A stretch of 64,000 nt of DNA from S5-327 sp965200975 (GTDB taxonomy: Bacteria; Chloroflexota; Dehalococcoidia; Lucifugimonadales; Australimonadaceae): the NCBI GenBank assembly GCA_965200975.1, contig OZ241740.1, positions 1,488,001 to 1,552,000 on the forward strand. The letters are read 5' to 3'. The position numbers were made by a program, and so were the translations under genes. The notes beneath the pieces were generated by a model. That model made no database searches. It was not told the origin of the DNA and worked only from the letters and a program-made list of their open reading frames with translations. Of this stretch, positions 18,039 to 26,594 are shown piece by piece. Each line of letters opens with the position of its first letter. The stretch's first letter is position 1.

Positions 18039-18070
18039 CAGGGGGACTGGGGGAGCGGACTCTCTCCCGG
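18039..18070 (-). repeat. Dispersed hairpin repeat, inverted copy
   Basis: The same core as at 1777 on the opposite strand, with small changes (CCGGGAGAGAGTCCGCTCCC at the hairpin). It lies between glnII and the SMP-30 gene. Confidence 0.7.
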
Positions 18071-18143
18071 TTCACGCCCAGCAGAGGAGGACGCCTCCGG
18101 AAGCGCAGCCTCCGCCCTGCAGCGCCGAACGCCGCAGGAGAGA

Positions 18144-19070
18144 ATGCCCGAAGGGGCGCGCAGTATGGCCAATCCCGAAATCATCGCCAACAACCCCGAC
18201 ATCGTCGGCGAAAACCCCCTCTGGGATCCCTCCAGCCGCCGCCTCTACTGGACCGACAACCGCTCCCGGCGCGTCTACTCCCTCGATGCCGGGACAAGCG
18301 CTCCGGCGGCAGTCGTCGAGGACTGGCAGGTCTACGCCTTCACCATCGAACGCGACGGCGCCCTCCTCCTGTTTATGGACCGCACCCGCATCGCCGAGGC
18401 CCGGCCCGGAGAGCCTCCCAAACTCCTCGTTGACGGACTCCCCGGCGAACGCGACGCCCGCTTCAACGACGTCGTCGCCGACAGCCGCGGACGCGTCCTC
18501 GCCGGCGTCATTCCTCCCGAGGGCGGAACCGGCGCCGTCTACTCCATTAGCGCAATCGGCGCCATCGGTTCGAGCAGCGCAATCGGCTCCGGCGACGGCG
18601 TCTCTCTCCTGGCCGGCGACCTGGAGATGCCCAACGGCATGGCCTTCTCCCCCGACCACCGGCTCCTCTACGTCGCCGAGACCCGCGGCAAGCGCATCTC
18701 CCTCTTCGACTACGACCCCGACTCCGGCGCCGCGTCCAACCGGCGCATCTTCATCGACCTCGCGGCGCAAGAGGGCGCCTCGCCCGACGGCCTCGCCGTC
18801 GACGCCGAAGGCTGCCTCTGGGTCGCCCTCTCAGGAGGCTGGTCGGTCATCCGCTTCGATCCCTCAGGCGCAGAGATCGACCGTGCGCGCTTTCCCGCCC
18901 GAAAGATCACAAGCGTCGGGTTCGGCGGCGACGATATGCGCGACGCCTACGTAACCTCATCGAGCCGTCAGGCTGTCCCCGGCGAAGAGATCGGCCCCAG
19001 CGGCGGCGCCCTCTTCGCCTTCCGCGCCGACGTTCAGGGCCTTCCCGAGCATCGCTCCGCAGTCCGCTGA
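18144..19070 (+). CDS. SMP-30/gluconolactonase/LRE family protein
   Basis: 308-residue six-bladed beta-propeller of the gluconolactonase group, which hydrolyses sugar or aromatic lactones with one metal. It shows GENPLWDPSSRRLYWTD, ARFNDVVADSRGRVLAG, MPNGMAFSPDHRLLYVAET and SPDGLAVDAEGCLWVAL, which supply the expected Glu, Asn, Asn and Asp ligands. The ATG at 18144 follows an AGGAG at very short spacing; an ATG at 18165 matches the family start as well. There is no signal peptide, so it is cytoplasmic. A stretch of Ser/Ile/Gly repeats (AIGAIGSSSAIGSG) forms an unusual loop near residue 140. Confidence 0.88.
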   Translation: MPEGARSMANPEIIANNPDIVGENPLWDPSSRRLYWTDNRSRRVYSLDAGTSAPAAVVEDWQVYAFTIERDGALLLFMDRTRIAEARPGEPPKLLVDGLPGERDARFNDVVADSRGRVLAGVIPPEGGTGAVYSISAIGAIGSSSAIGSGDGVSLLAGDLEMPNGMAFSPDHRLLYVAETRGKRISLFDYDPDSGAASNRRIFIDLAAQEGASPDGLAVDAEGCLWVALSGGWSVIRFDPSGAEIDRARFPARKITSVGFGGDDMRDAYVTSSSRQAVPGEEIGPSGGALFAFRADVQGLPEHRSAVR

Positions 19071-19177
19071 TCCGCCGTACCGGGACGGGCAAGACAGCGT
19101 CCGCTCGACTGAGACGCAAGACGCGCCATACGGGAGCGCCGGCGCCGTCAAACCGGCAGGGGAGCGGACGGCCCGCT

Positions 19178-19738
19178 CTAACCGGTGAACGTCCGCCGAA
19201 ACCGCAGCAGGTTCTCCTCAACCGCCACGGTCGGACGCGTCACCTTGCCGGGAGGCTCTTCGACCAGCGCGTGAATGAACCACGGCCCGTCCTCGCGGAT
19301 TGCCTGGTCGAGCGCCTCCTCGAACTCTTCGAGCGTCGACGCCCGACGCGTCTTGTCGATCCCGCACCCCTCGGCCACCCGCAGCAAGTCCGTCCCGGTC
19401 GACGTGTGCGTCGGCTGCCCGCCGGTCTCGTACCACATTCCGTTGTCCCACACGATATGCACGAGATTCGGCGGCGACTGCCGCGCCACCGTCGCCAGCG
19501 ACCCCAGATTCATCAGCAGTGAGCCGTCGCCGTCCGTCACGAACACCTTGCGATCGGGCGACGCCAGCGCGACGCCCAGGCCAATCGACGACACCAGCCC
19601 CATGGCGCCCCACGTATAGAAGTTCCCGTCCCGGTCGCCCAGCTCGTGCAGCTCGAACGTCGATTGTCCCAGGTTCGAGATGATGGGCTCGTTCTCCACG
19701 CGCCGCAGCAGCGCCGTTATCCCGTCACGCCGTAGCAC
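19178..19738 (-). CDS. TPP-dependent decarboxylase, C-terminal (beta) subunit
   Basis: 186-residue PP-domain half of a split thiamine-diphosphate enzyme of the sulfopyruvate/phosphonopyruvate decarboxylase type (ComE-like). The cofactor motif TDGDGSLLMNLGSLATVA is intact, with WDNGMWYETGGQP after it. It overlaps the alpha-subunit gene by 14 bases, so both are co-translated. Neither coenzyme M nor phosphonate genes lie next to it, so the substrate, a 2-oxoacid, is open. Confidence 0.88.
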   Translation of the reverse strand: MLRRDGITALLRRVENEPIISNLGQSTFELHELGDRDGNFYTWGAMGLVSSIGLGVALASPDRKVFVTDGDGSLLMNLGSLATVARQSPPNLVHIVWDNGMWYETGGQPTHTSTGTDLLRVAEGCGIDKTRRASTLEEFEEALDQAIREDGPWFIHALVEEPPGKVTRPTVAVEENLLRFRRTFTG

Positions 19739-20237
19739 GCTTCGCTCCCACCAGCTGCGAGTACCAGAGCACCGCCACCGGCATCCTGCTCGCGTAGCTC
19801 AGCTCGATCGCGCCGTCCACGTACCGCTCGACCTCGTCCTCGCGCTGCGGCGCGTAGTGCTGTATCCCGATCGATTCGAGAATCGCAGGGATCGGGCGCG
19901 CCGACGGCGTCTGCACCGCGTTGAACTCCGCGAGCCCTCCGCGCATTCCGATGAACAGCGGAACGGGTATCCGGTGCGCCGTCAGCAGCTGGGTCAGCGC
20001 GTTCACGGTGTTCCCGAACCCGCTGCTCTGCAGGAACACCGCCGCCCGCTTGCCGCCAGCGTACACCCCGGCGGCTATCCCCACCGCCTCCTCCTCGCGC
20101 GTCGAGGCCACAACGGTGAACGCCGAGTCCTGCTCCAGCTTCGCCAGCACGTTCCAATTGATAGCGTCCGGCACGTACGACGCGAACAGCACGTCGTGCG
20201 CCCGCAAACTCTCGATCACCACATCCGGCCAAGCCAT
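19725..20237 (-). CDS. TPP-dependent decarboxylase, N-terminal (alpha) subunit
   Basis: 170-residue Pyr-domain half of the split TPP enzyme (ComD-like). The catalytic Glu lies in STREEEAVGIAAGVYAGGK, followed by LQSSGFGNTVNALTQLL, which is typical of this subunit. The start at 20237 (MAWPDVVIES) matches family length; a 17-residue longer frame is basic and unlike the family. Together with the beta subunit it decarboxylates a 2-oxoacid to an aldehyde. The pair is transcribed away from the leader of the methyltransferase gene at 20475. Confidence 0.87.
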   Translation of the reverse strand: MAWPDVVIESLRAHDVLFASYVPDAINWNVLAKLEQDSAFTVVASTREEEAVGIAAGVYAGGKRAAVFLQSSGFGNTVNALTQLLTAHRIPVPLFIGMRGGLAEFNAVQTPSARPIPAILESIGIQHYAPQREDEVERYVDGAIELSYASRMPVAVLWYSQLVGAKRATA

Positions 20238-20335
20238 AGTCCCCGCAGTATAGCCCAACTCCCGCCGCCGGCGAGGCGCGCGCCCCACCGCGACATTCCG
20301 CGCTGGCGCAGCCCAGCCTCACGCGTATAATGCCG

Positions 20336-20474
20336 TTGCCACAACCGACCGAACGCTGTCGACCAGCAGCGCGAGGCCATATCAAGACGAGGTGGGCGCA
20401 AGTACCCCCTTGTCGGCTTCGCGTTGAGTCGGTTGTGGCAAGCCTTCCTCACGTTTGACAAGGGGGTTCCTGCC
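20336..20474 (+). promoter_or_regulatory. Structured leader over the methyltransferase start (candidate pseudoknot)
   Basis: Two perfect inverted repeats are interleaved. Arm 1 is a 14-bp pair, TTGCCACAACCGAC (20336-20349) with its complement at 20428-20441. Arm 2 is an 11-bp pair, ACCCCCTTGTC (20404-20414) with GACAAGGGGGT (20457-20467). The order is left-1, left-2, right-1, right-2, as in an H-type pseudoknot. The right strand of arm 2 contains AAGGGGG, the likely ribosome-binding site, 7 bases before ATG 20475, so pairing would hide it. The same architecture with a different arm-1 sequence recurs at 36625-36770. A double-stranded DNA operator is the alternative. Confidence 0.6.
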
Positions 20475-21974
20475 ATGACCGACCACCGCTATCTGTCCGG
20501 ACACGCGCTCGTCTGCGACGACAACCTCAACGCTCTCCGTGAGCTGGCCGACGAGTGCGTCGACCTCATCTACCTCGACCCGCCGTTCAACAGCAACCAG
20601 TTCTACGTCGCCGCGTTCGGCGACAAAGGGCTCGTCAATCAGCAGTTGCGAGACGTCTGGCGTTGGACCGATGCATCGCAGCGCGCGCTCGACCGCCTGC
20701 CGTCCGGCGCCTTGCGTGACTGCATCGAAGGCGTGCGGCTGCAAACCGGCAAACGATCCAGCATGGCCGCGTACATCCTCTATATGGGCCAGCGTCTGCA
20801 AGAGATGCGCCGCGTGCTCAGGCCTACCGGCAGTGTCTACTTGCATTGCGACCCGCACGCGAACGCCTATCTCCGGGTGCTTATGGATTCCGTGTTCGGG
20901 CCGAAGCAGCTACGGAACGAACTTGTGTGGTGCTACGAACGGGCTCACCCGGCGATGAAGCAATTCAAGCGAGTCCACGACAACATACTGTTCTATTCCA
21001 AGGGCCCCTCGTGGACGTTCCACCCAGTCCGTGTTCCGCGCAAGGACGGCACGATGACAGGACGAACGTTCAAGCGACCAGACGGCTCCGTATACGTCTC
21101 GAACGAAGAGGGGAAACTCTGTCCCTCCTGGTGGGCCGACATACCCTCGTTTGGCACCGCCATGAGCTCCTCCGAACGCCTCGGCTACCCCACCCAGAAA
21201 CCTCTCGCACTGCTCAACCGCATTATCAGCGCATCGTCCAATCCCGGAGATCTCGTCCTCGACCCGTTCTGCGGTTGCGGCACCGCCGCCGACGCTGCCG
21301 CCGCCCTCGGACGCGGCTATCTCGGCATCGACATCTCCGGCATCGCAGTGCGGGTAATGCAGCAGCGCCTTGAATCCCGCGACCCCGCTGCCGCCCCGGA
21401 TGTCTTCGGCCTCGACTGGGGCGAAATCACGTGGGCCACGTTCGAGCGACTCGCATTTCGGCCTCGCGAGGAGTCCGAAGACGGCGCTCCCGGTTGGGCG
21501 TGGGCCGAAGACCGCGTCGCCGCGATGCTGAACGGAGTGCCAAACGAGCGGAAGTCCAACGACGAGGGCGTTGACGTGCGCTACTACGGCGTGCAAGACC
21601 TCGACGCCGACAACGCATCCATCGTCGTTCCCATTCAGGTCAAAGCCTGGCGCAGCGACCGCAGGGTAGGGCGGCCCGAGGGCCAGGGCCTCCGTGCGGC
21701 GCAGATGGATCTCCAGCGCGAGGGCCTCCACGCCCCCATGTCGATGATGGTCAGCCTCTATCCGCCGTCCGCAACCTTGCGCGAGTACGCTGCAAGACAG
21801 GGCGAAGTCGGCATCCGCACCTACGAGGAAGGTCTGCGCGCCTACCCCGTTATGCAGGCCCTCAGCGTCAAGGAGATGCTGGAGAAAGACGAGCACCCGC
21901 TCCTCCCGCCGGTGGACCCCCGCTCTCTCGTCGGCGACACCCAGACGCGTATGCTTTCCGGCGGCGAGACCTAG
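20475..21974 (+). CDS. DNA methyltransferase fused to a restriction-nuclease-like domain
   Basis: 499 residues. The N-terminal two thirds is a beta-class amino-methyltransferase: catalytic motif IV LIYLDPPFNSN (Asp35) comes first and the SAM-binding motif LDPFCGCGTAADAAAALG at about residue 262. The C-terminal part (about 330-480) resembles the Mrr-type PD-(D/E)xK domain found on such enzymes, with GVDVRYY (Asp at about 367) and IPIQVKAW-like VVPIQVKAW (Gln, Lys at about 388-390), where Gln takes the usual Glu place. The protein may both modify and cut DNA, a one-gene restriction-modification unit. The start at 20475 follows AAGGGGG inside a structured leader. A strong terminator follows. Confidence 0.85.
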   Translation: MTDHRYLSGHALVCDDNLNALRELADECVDLIYLDPPFNSNQFYVAAFGDKGLVNQQLRDVWRWTDASQRALDRLPSGALRDCIEGVRLQTGKRSSMAAYILYMGQRLQEMRRVLRPTGSVYLHCDPHANAYLRVLMDSVFGPKQLRNELVWCYERAHPAMKQFKRVHDNILFYSKGPSWTFHPVRVPRKDGTMTGRTFKRPDGSVYVSNEEGKLCPSWWADIPSFGTAMSSSERLGYPTQKPLALLNRIISASSNPGDLVLDPFCGCGTAADAAAALGRGYLGIDISGIAVRVMQQRLESRDPAAAPDVFGLDWGEITWATFERLAFRPREESEDGAPGWAWAEDRVAAMLNGVPNERKSNDEGVDVRYYGVQDLDADNASIVVPIQVKAWRSDRRVGRPEGQGLRAAQMDLQREGLHAPMSMMVSLYPPSATLREYAARQGEVGIRTYEEGLRAYPVMQALSVKEMLEKDEHPLLPPVDPRSLVGDTQTRMLSGGET

Positions 21975-21996
21975 CCTGCCGCGCCGCATAAAAAGA

Positions 21997-22022
21997 GGGG
22001 GCTGCGCAGATGCGCAGCCCCC
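21997..22022. terminator. Bidirectional hairpin terminator
   Basis: Perfect 12-bp stem (GGGGGCTGCGCA and its complement) with a two-base loop, flanked by A-rich sequence on the left and TTGCCGTT on the right. It lies between the convergent methyltransferase and the 157-residue membrane protein genes and can serve both. Confidence 0.75.
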
Positions 22023-22057
22023 TTGCCGTTCTCGCCTGAGACGGCTCTCGTACAGGC

Positions 22058-22531
22058 TTACTGGTCCTCGCCGGACACGCGCGCCCACACTCCTTGCGCC
22101 ACAATCACCAGCCACGACACGCCCACCACTCCAAAGTAGGCCGTGTGCCAGATCAGCGGCGTCGGACGCGAAGCCGTCACGACGTTCGAGAAGGCAAAGA
22201 CTGCAAAGATGATGGCGCTCACGAACAGTCCGAACAGGATCCACGGCTGACGCGCCGCCGGCCCCGTCCTCATCAGAAACTGCACGAGCGCCCACGCGAA
22301 CACGAGCCCGAGGAGGAGCTCCACAACCCCGGTGAAGACAAAGGCGAAATCGCCGAGGCCGGTTCCCCAGCCCATCTTGTCGAGCGTCGCCGCAAACGGG
22401 TTCACATCCCCTCTATCGGCAAACTTCACGCCGATATGCACTCCTGGAATCAGCTTCGCCAAGCCGTTGGCAAGCCAGAACAGCGTCCAGAAGATCACTG
22501 TCGCAAGCTCCAAAGAACCCAGCTTCACCAT
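22058..22531 (-). CDS. Hypothetical membrane protein, four helices
   Basis: 157 residues with about four membrane helices (around 8-28, 60-82, 92-115 and 128-148). The organisation is somewhat like DoxX-type small membrane proteins, but no diagnostic residue is seen, so no family is claimed. The loop after helix 1 is polar (HIGVKFADRGDVNPF). It starts 27 bases before an AT-rich stretch (about 22531-22560) that may hold its promoter, and ends against a bidirectional terminator. Confidence 0.7.
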   Translation of the reverse strand: MVKLGSLELATVIFWTLFWLANGLAKLIPGVHIGVKFADRGDVNPFAATLDKMGWGTGLGDFAFVFTGVVELLLGLVFAWALVQFLMRTGPAARQPWILFGLFVSAIIFAVFAFSNVVTASRPTPLIWHTAYFGVVGVSWLVIVAQGVWARVSGEDQ

Positions 22532-22678
22532 ATAGCATAGCTTTTTAGTCCGTTCATCCGACGCTACCTCCTGCGAACGTCTAGCGATAACTAGCGGCGG
22601 GGAAGATAGCGTTTCACTTTCCCGTAACGCAACGGGTTTACGGCGCCGAAAATCGCCGCATTTGCTCTCTCCTTTCTC

Positions 22679-22848
22679 GCTCTACGGTGCAGCTTTTGCG
22701 ACGCAACTTTTCAGCGCTGATGCGCGCGATAGCGGCAGGGTGAGGCGTCCCAGCGCCGGCGCGCTGCTGGGAGAGCGTCCGCTCCCCCAGACCCCCTGGG
22801 AAAGTCGCTCTACGGTGCAGCTTTTGCGATGTCCCCAGACCCCCTGGG
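22679..22848 (+). repeat. Hairpin repeat copy between short direct repeats
   Basis: The intact 34-bp core lies at 22767-22800 and a truncated tail copy (CCCCAGACCCCCTGGG) at 22833-22848. A roughly 25-bp sequence (CGCTCTACGGTGCAGCTTTT and following) occurs at about 22678 and again at about 22806, bracketing the core. The left flank carries CGCGCGATAGCGGCAGGG, which also precedes other copies of the family. Confidence 0.7.
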
Positions 22849-22858
22849 AACGGTCGCC

Positions 22859-24055
22859 TTACGACGCGTCGCCGAACGCCCCAACCCGCTTGCGCGGCTG
22901 CTGCGCGAAGACCATCAGCGCGAACATCAGCACCGAGACTCCCGCGAACAGCGCGAAGGCAAGCGCGTAACTCCCCGTCTCGTCCCTGATGAACCCTGCA
23001 AGCACCGGCCCCAGCGGACTCACCGCCCGGAACGGCGCGGTAAAGCCCTTAATCGCCCCCAGCGAACCACGCCCGAAGTAGTTCGCCACGAGCATCACTC
23101 CCACCACGTTCCGCATCCCTGCGCCGACGCCGAACACGAGAGCCCACAGCACCGCCAGCGGATAGTTGTCGGCGACAAGCAGCAACAGCATCGACGCCAG
23201 CACCAGCGCCGACTGGACCATCGCCCCCGTCCTCACATGCACGCGCTCCAGTACGAACCCTATCGGCACGATGGAGAGGGCCGACGCCGCCGCGAATATC
23301 GACGCTATCGACACCGCCTGCACGTCCGGCAACCCCTGGTCCTGAAAGTTCGCCACCATGTGCAGGTTTGTCGCTCCCTGCACGAACGGCGTGCACATCA
23401 GAAACACCGTAATCAGCCAGAACGCCCGCGTCCTGCGGGCCTCCTCCAGCGTCCACGACTCCTCCAGCGGCGCCGCGACGCCCTCTCCCGTCCCTCGTAC
23501 GTCCGCCGTGGGGCTCGACGCTCCGTCCGGATGCAGCCCGTGATCCTCCGGCTGCCTCCGCAGGAAGAACAGCGACGGCGCGATGATCACCGCCGTCGAA
23601 AACACCGCCAGCGCAACGTACGCCGTCCGCCAGTCCCACGCCGCCATAATCACGAAAATGAACGCCGGCAACACCGCCTGGCCCGACCGCTGCCCGACAG
23701 CCTTGAACGCCAGCGCGCGCCCTCGCCGGCGCACGAACCACTTGGCCACCGCAACCGACGTCCCTATCTCTACTCCCGCTATCGCCGAACCACGCGCCAG
23801 CCCGAAGTACGCCCAGAACTGCCACGGCTCCTGAATCGTCGATAGCCCGAGCATCGCCGCCGCAATCGCCGCGCCCGCAGCCGCCACCACCACGCGCGGC
23901 CCGTAACGGTCGACGAGCCGGCCCGTCAGCGCCGACGCCGCCGCTCCTGCAACGCTCCCTATCAGAAATCCGGTCGCGATCGTCGTCCGCGACCAGCCCA
24001 GCTCTTCCTCGATCGGCGTGATGAACACGCCAAGCACCGGCCCGAACCCCGGCAC
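22859..24055 (-). CDS. MFS transporter, 5' end uncertain
   Basis: Twelve-helix major facilitator, 398 residues from the first standard in-frame start, a GTG at 24055. The family loop between helices 2 and 3 (LTGRLVDRYGPR) and helix-rich sequence throughout are clear. The same frame upstream of 24055 still reads like a first MFS helix (HYGWAIVGASFLATFAEV), but has no ATG, GTG or TTG before the previous stop. Removing one C near 24108 would join this helix to an ATG at 24125. The true start is therefore probably about 24125, with a one-base insertion in the assembly or genome. The substrate is unknown; the related transporter at 48984 has a similar opening. Confidence 0.85.
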   Translation of the reverse strand: MPGFGPVLGVFITPIEEELGWSRTTIATGFLIGSVAGAAASALTGRLVDRYGPRVVVAAAGAAIAAAMLGLSTIQEPWQFWAYFGLARGSAIAGVEIGTSVAVAKWFVRRRGRALAFKAVGQRSGQAVLPAFIFVIMAAWDWRTAYVALAVFSTAVIIAPSLFFLRRQPEDHGLHPDGASSPTADVRGTGEGVAAPLEESWTLEEARRTRAFWLITVFLMCTPFVQGATNLHMVANFQDQGLPDVQAVSIASIFAAASALSIVPIGFVLERVHVRTGAMVQSALVLASMLLLLVADNYPLAVLWALVFGVGAGMRNVVGVMLVANYFGRGSLGAIKGFTAPFRAVSPLGPVLAGFIRDETGSYALAFALFAGVSVLMFALMVFAQQPRKRVGAFGDAS

Positions 24056-24167
24056 CTCTGCAAACGTCGCAAGGAACGACGCGCCGACGATCGCCCATCC
24101 GTAATGGATCCGGCCGATGGGCCATATCCGGGGTATCCCCGGCGGACGCTCCGGGCGCTGCCGGGAG

Positions 24168-25100
24168 CTAGACAGCGCCGAACGCCTTCCGCAGCTCGCC
24201 CGCCGCCTCCGCTATCGCCTCCCACGTCCGGTCGAACGGCGTTCCGGCGTTGAAGAACCCGTGGATCATCCCGTCGTACCGCGTCACCGTCGCCGGGACT
24301 CCCGCGGCCCGCAGACGCTCCCCGTACTCCTCTCCCTCATCCCTCAGCGGGTCGTACTCCGCGGTCAGCACGTACGCCGGAGGCAGCCCGGAGAGGTCGC
24401 TCGCCGCGGCCGGCGTCACGTACGGGTTCGAAGCGTCCTCCTCCTTCGGCGCGTAGCACTCCCAGAAGTAGACCATCGTATCGAGGTCAAGACCGTACCC
24501 GTCGCCGTTCTCGCGGTACGACGCCCGCTCGAAATTGCGGTCGGTCACCGGGTAGATGAGCGACTGATGCGCCAGCTGCGGGCCGCCGCGGTCTCGCGCC
24601 AGCAGCGCCACCGCCGCAGCCAAATTCCCGCCTGCGCTCGCCCCCGCAACCGCAAGCCTCGACGCGTCGCCGCCCAGCGACTCCGCATTCTCCGACGCCC
24701 AGCACACCACCGCGTAGCAGTCGTCAAACGGGATCGGGAATGGGTGCTCCGGCGCCAGGCGGTAGTCGACCGACACCACAATGCTGCCTGACTGGTTGGC
24801 GAGCGCCCGGCAGGTCGCGTCGTTCGTCGCGATATTGCCGACCACCCATCCGCCGCCGTGGAACCACATCGTAACGGGCAGGGGAGTCCCCGCCTCGGCG
24901 CCCGACGGCGCATACACCCGCACCGGCACATCCCCGTGCGGCCCCGGCGCCAGCGCGTCCGTAACCGACGCCACCTCCGGCCCCGGCAGGCGCGGCGTCG
25001 CCGCCTGCATCGCCCGCGCCTCCGTCGGGCTCACGTCGTTCTGTCGCGGCAACCCCGCGCGCTGCGCCAACGATTGCTCTGCCTGCGGGTCGAGCGGCAT
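24168..25100 (-). CDS. Alpha/beta hydrolase, hormone-sensitive-lipase-like esterase
   Basis: 310-residue carboxylesterase of family IV (HSL/acetyl esterase). The oxyanion motif HGGGWVVGN, the nucleophile elbow VAGASAGGNLAAAV (Ser in GASAG), the acid in AEYDPLRDEGEEY and the final His in YDGMIHGFFN complete the triad. The start at 25100 (MPLDPQAEQ) is chosen because AGGAGG lies 6 bases upstream; the ATG two codons earlier overlaps that site. Its stop lies about 43 bases before the probable MFS start, so the two may be co-transcribed. Confidence 0.92.
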   Translation of the reverse strand: MPLDPQAEQSLAQRAGLPRQNDVSPTEARAMQAATPRLPGPEVASVTDALAPGPHGDVPVRVYAPSGAEAGTPLPVTMWFHGGGWVVGNIATNDATCRALANQSGSIVVSVDYRLAPEHPFPIPFDDCYAVVCWASENAESLGGDASRLAVAGASAGGNLAAAVALLARDRGGPQLAHQSLIYPVTDRNFERASYRENGDGYGLDLDTMVYFWECYAPKEEDASNPYVTPAAASDLSGLPPAYVLTAEYDPLRDEGEEYGERLRAAGVPATVTRYDGMIHGFFNAGTPFDRTWEAIAEAAGELRKAFGAV

Positions 25101-25275
25101 ACCCATCCTCCTCTGCCAGCGAATGTCCCGGATTATACGCGCAGGGCAGAGCACGGCGGGCAGAGAGGTTTCGCTGCCGCGCACCGTGCTCACCCTCCTT
25201 CCTCTCTGTAGTGCTACACTCCGGCGCACGACCCCGTATAGCGCGCCCGTACTACTGGAACAGGAGGCTGCGTCA

Positions 25276-26577
25276 ATGCTGAACGTACAGGAAAACGAGA
25301 AACTCTCACGCGTAGGCCCCGGAACCCCGATGGGCGAGCTGATGCGACGCTACTGGCACCCCATCGCCGCAGCAGCCGAACTCGACGACAAGCCAACCAA
25401 GCCTGTGCGGCTCCTCGGCGAAGACCTCGTCCTCTACAAGGACAAGTCCGGGACTCTCGGCCTCATCGACCGCTTCTGCCCTCACCGCAGAGTCGATCTC
25501 TCCTACGGCATCCCCGAGGAGAACGGCCTCCGCTGTATGTACCACGGCTGGATGATGGACGAGACCGGCCAATGCATCGAGCAGCCTTTCGAGGAGACCG
25601 TCCACCCCGACGGGCGCTTCAAGGAGAAAGTCAAGATCGCCGGCTACCCCGTGCAAGTCCTCGCTGGAATGGTGTTCGCGTACATGGGCCCGCAGCCCGC
25701 GCCGCTCCTCCTCAACTGGGAGCCCTTCACCTGGGAAGACGGCTGGAGCGAGGTCGCCCTCGCCCCGCTCCCTTGCAACTGGCTGCAGTGCATGGAGAAC
25801 TCCCTCGACCCCGTTCACCTCGAATGGCTGCACGGCTACTGGGGCGTCCGCCAGCAGCACGACAAGGCTGTCCGCCTCGGGCTCGCCAAGCCCGACGAGG
25901 TCGGCATCCTCCCCAAGCGTCACCTCAAGATCGGCTTCGACGTGTTCGACTACGGCATCGTCAAGCGCCGCGTCACCGAGGGGATTGACGAGTCCCACGG
26001 CGACTGGGCCGTCGGGCACCCCGTTATGTTCCCCCAAATTCTCTTCGTGGGAAGCTCCGTCCGCTGCTCGATGCAGTTCCGCACGCCGGTCGACGACGAG
26101 AACACGCTCCACATCACCTGGTTCTTCTACCGCGCCGCCCCGGGCCAGACCGTCGAACCCCAACAGTCCATCCCTTACTTCAACGTCCCTCTCCACGAAC
26201 CCGACGGACGGCTCATCGAAGACCTCGTCAACCACCAGGATTTCGTCGCCTGGATCACCCAAGGCGGCATCGCCCCGCGGCACCGCGAGCACCTCGGCGA
26301 GTCGGACCGCGGCATCATCCTCTACCGCAAGCTCCTCACCGAGCAGATGACCGTAGTGGCCGACGGCGGCGACCCCATGGGCACGGTCCGCGACCCCAAG
26401 GTCAACGAGTGCATCCAGCTGCCGCTCGAACACTGGCCCTCGATGAACAATCCCGCCCGCATGGCCCAGTTCGTCCCGTCCCAGGCCGGCCAGAGCGAGT
26501 CTCACATCAAGGAGATCGAGACTTTCCTCAAGCCCTGGGCGGAAGCCCCGCCCTGGCAAGCCGCGCCGACCTCCTGA
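25276..26577 (+). CDS. Rieske non-haem iron oxygenase, large subunit
   Basis: 433 residues, related to phthalate 4,5-dioxygenase and other aromatic or O-demethylase oxygenases. The Rieske cluster ligands are Cys68/His70 (FCPHRR) and Cys87/His90 (CMYHGW). The mononuclear iron site is in MENSLDPVHLEWLHG (Asp178, His181, His186). The ribosome-binding site AGGAGG lies at 25262-25267. No ferredoxin or reductase gene is adjacent, so electron donors must be encoded elsewhere. The substrate is inferred only broadly as an aromatic or cyclic acid. Confidence 0.92.
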   Translation: MLNVQENEKLSRVGPGTPMGELMRRYWHPIAAAAELDDKPTKPVRLLGEDLVLYKDKSGTLGLIDRFCPHRRVDLSYGIPEENGLRCMYHGWMMDETGQCIEQPFEETVHPDGRFKEKVKIAGYPVQVLAGMVFAYMGPQPAPLLLNWEPFTWEDGWSEVALAPLPCNWLQCMENSLDPVHLEWLHGYWGVRQQHDKAVRLGLAKPDEVGILPKRHLKIGFDVFDYGIVKRRVTEGIDESHGDWAVGHPVMFPQILFVGSSVRCSMQFRTPVDDENTLHITWFFYRAAPGQTVEPQQSIPYFNVPLHEPDGRLIEDLVNHQDFVAWITQGGIAPRHREHLGESDRGIILYRKLLTEQMTVVADGGDPMGTVRDPKVNECIQLPLEHWPSMNNPARMAQFVPSQAGQSESHIKEIETFLKPWAEAPPWQAAPTS

Positions 26578-26594
26578 CTTCCGCAGTCCTCGAA

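Noticed and set aside
20910..22295. A 461-codon open frame opposite the methyltransferase gene
   Set aside because: GC-rich codon structure opens long antisense frames; it has no family likeness and lies opposite a clearly conserved gene. The same applies to long antisense frames at 25306-26730, 27345-28445, 33989-35158 and 44636-45922.
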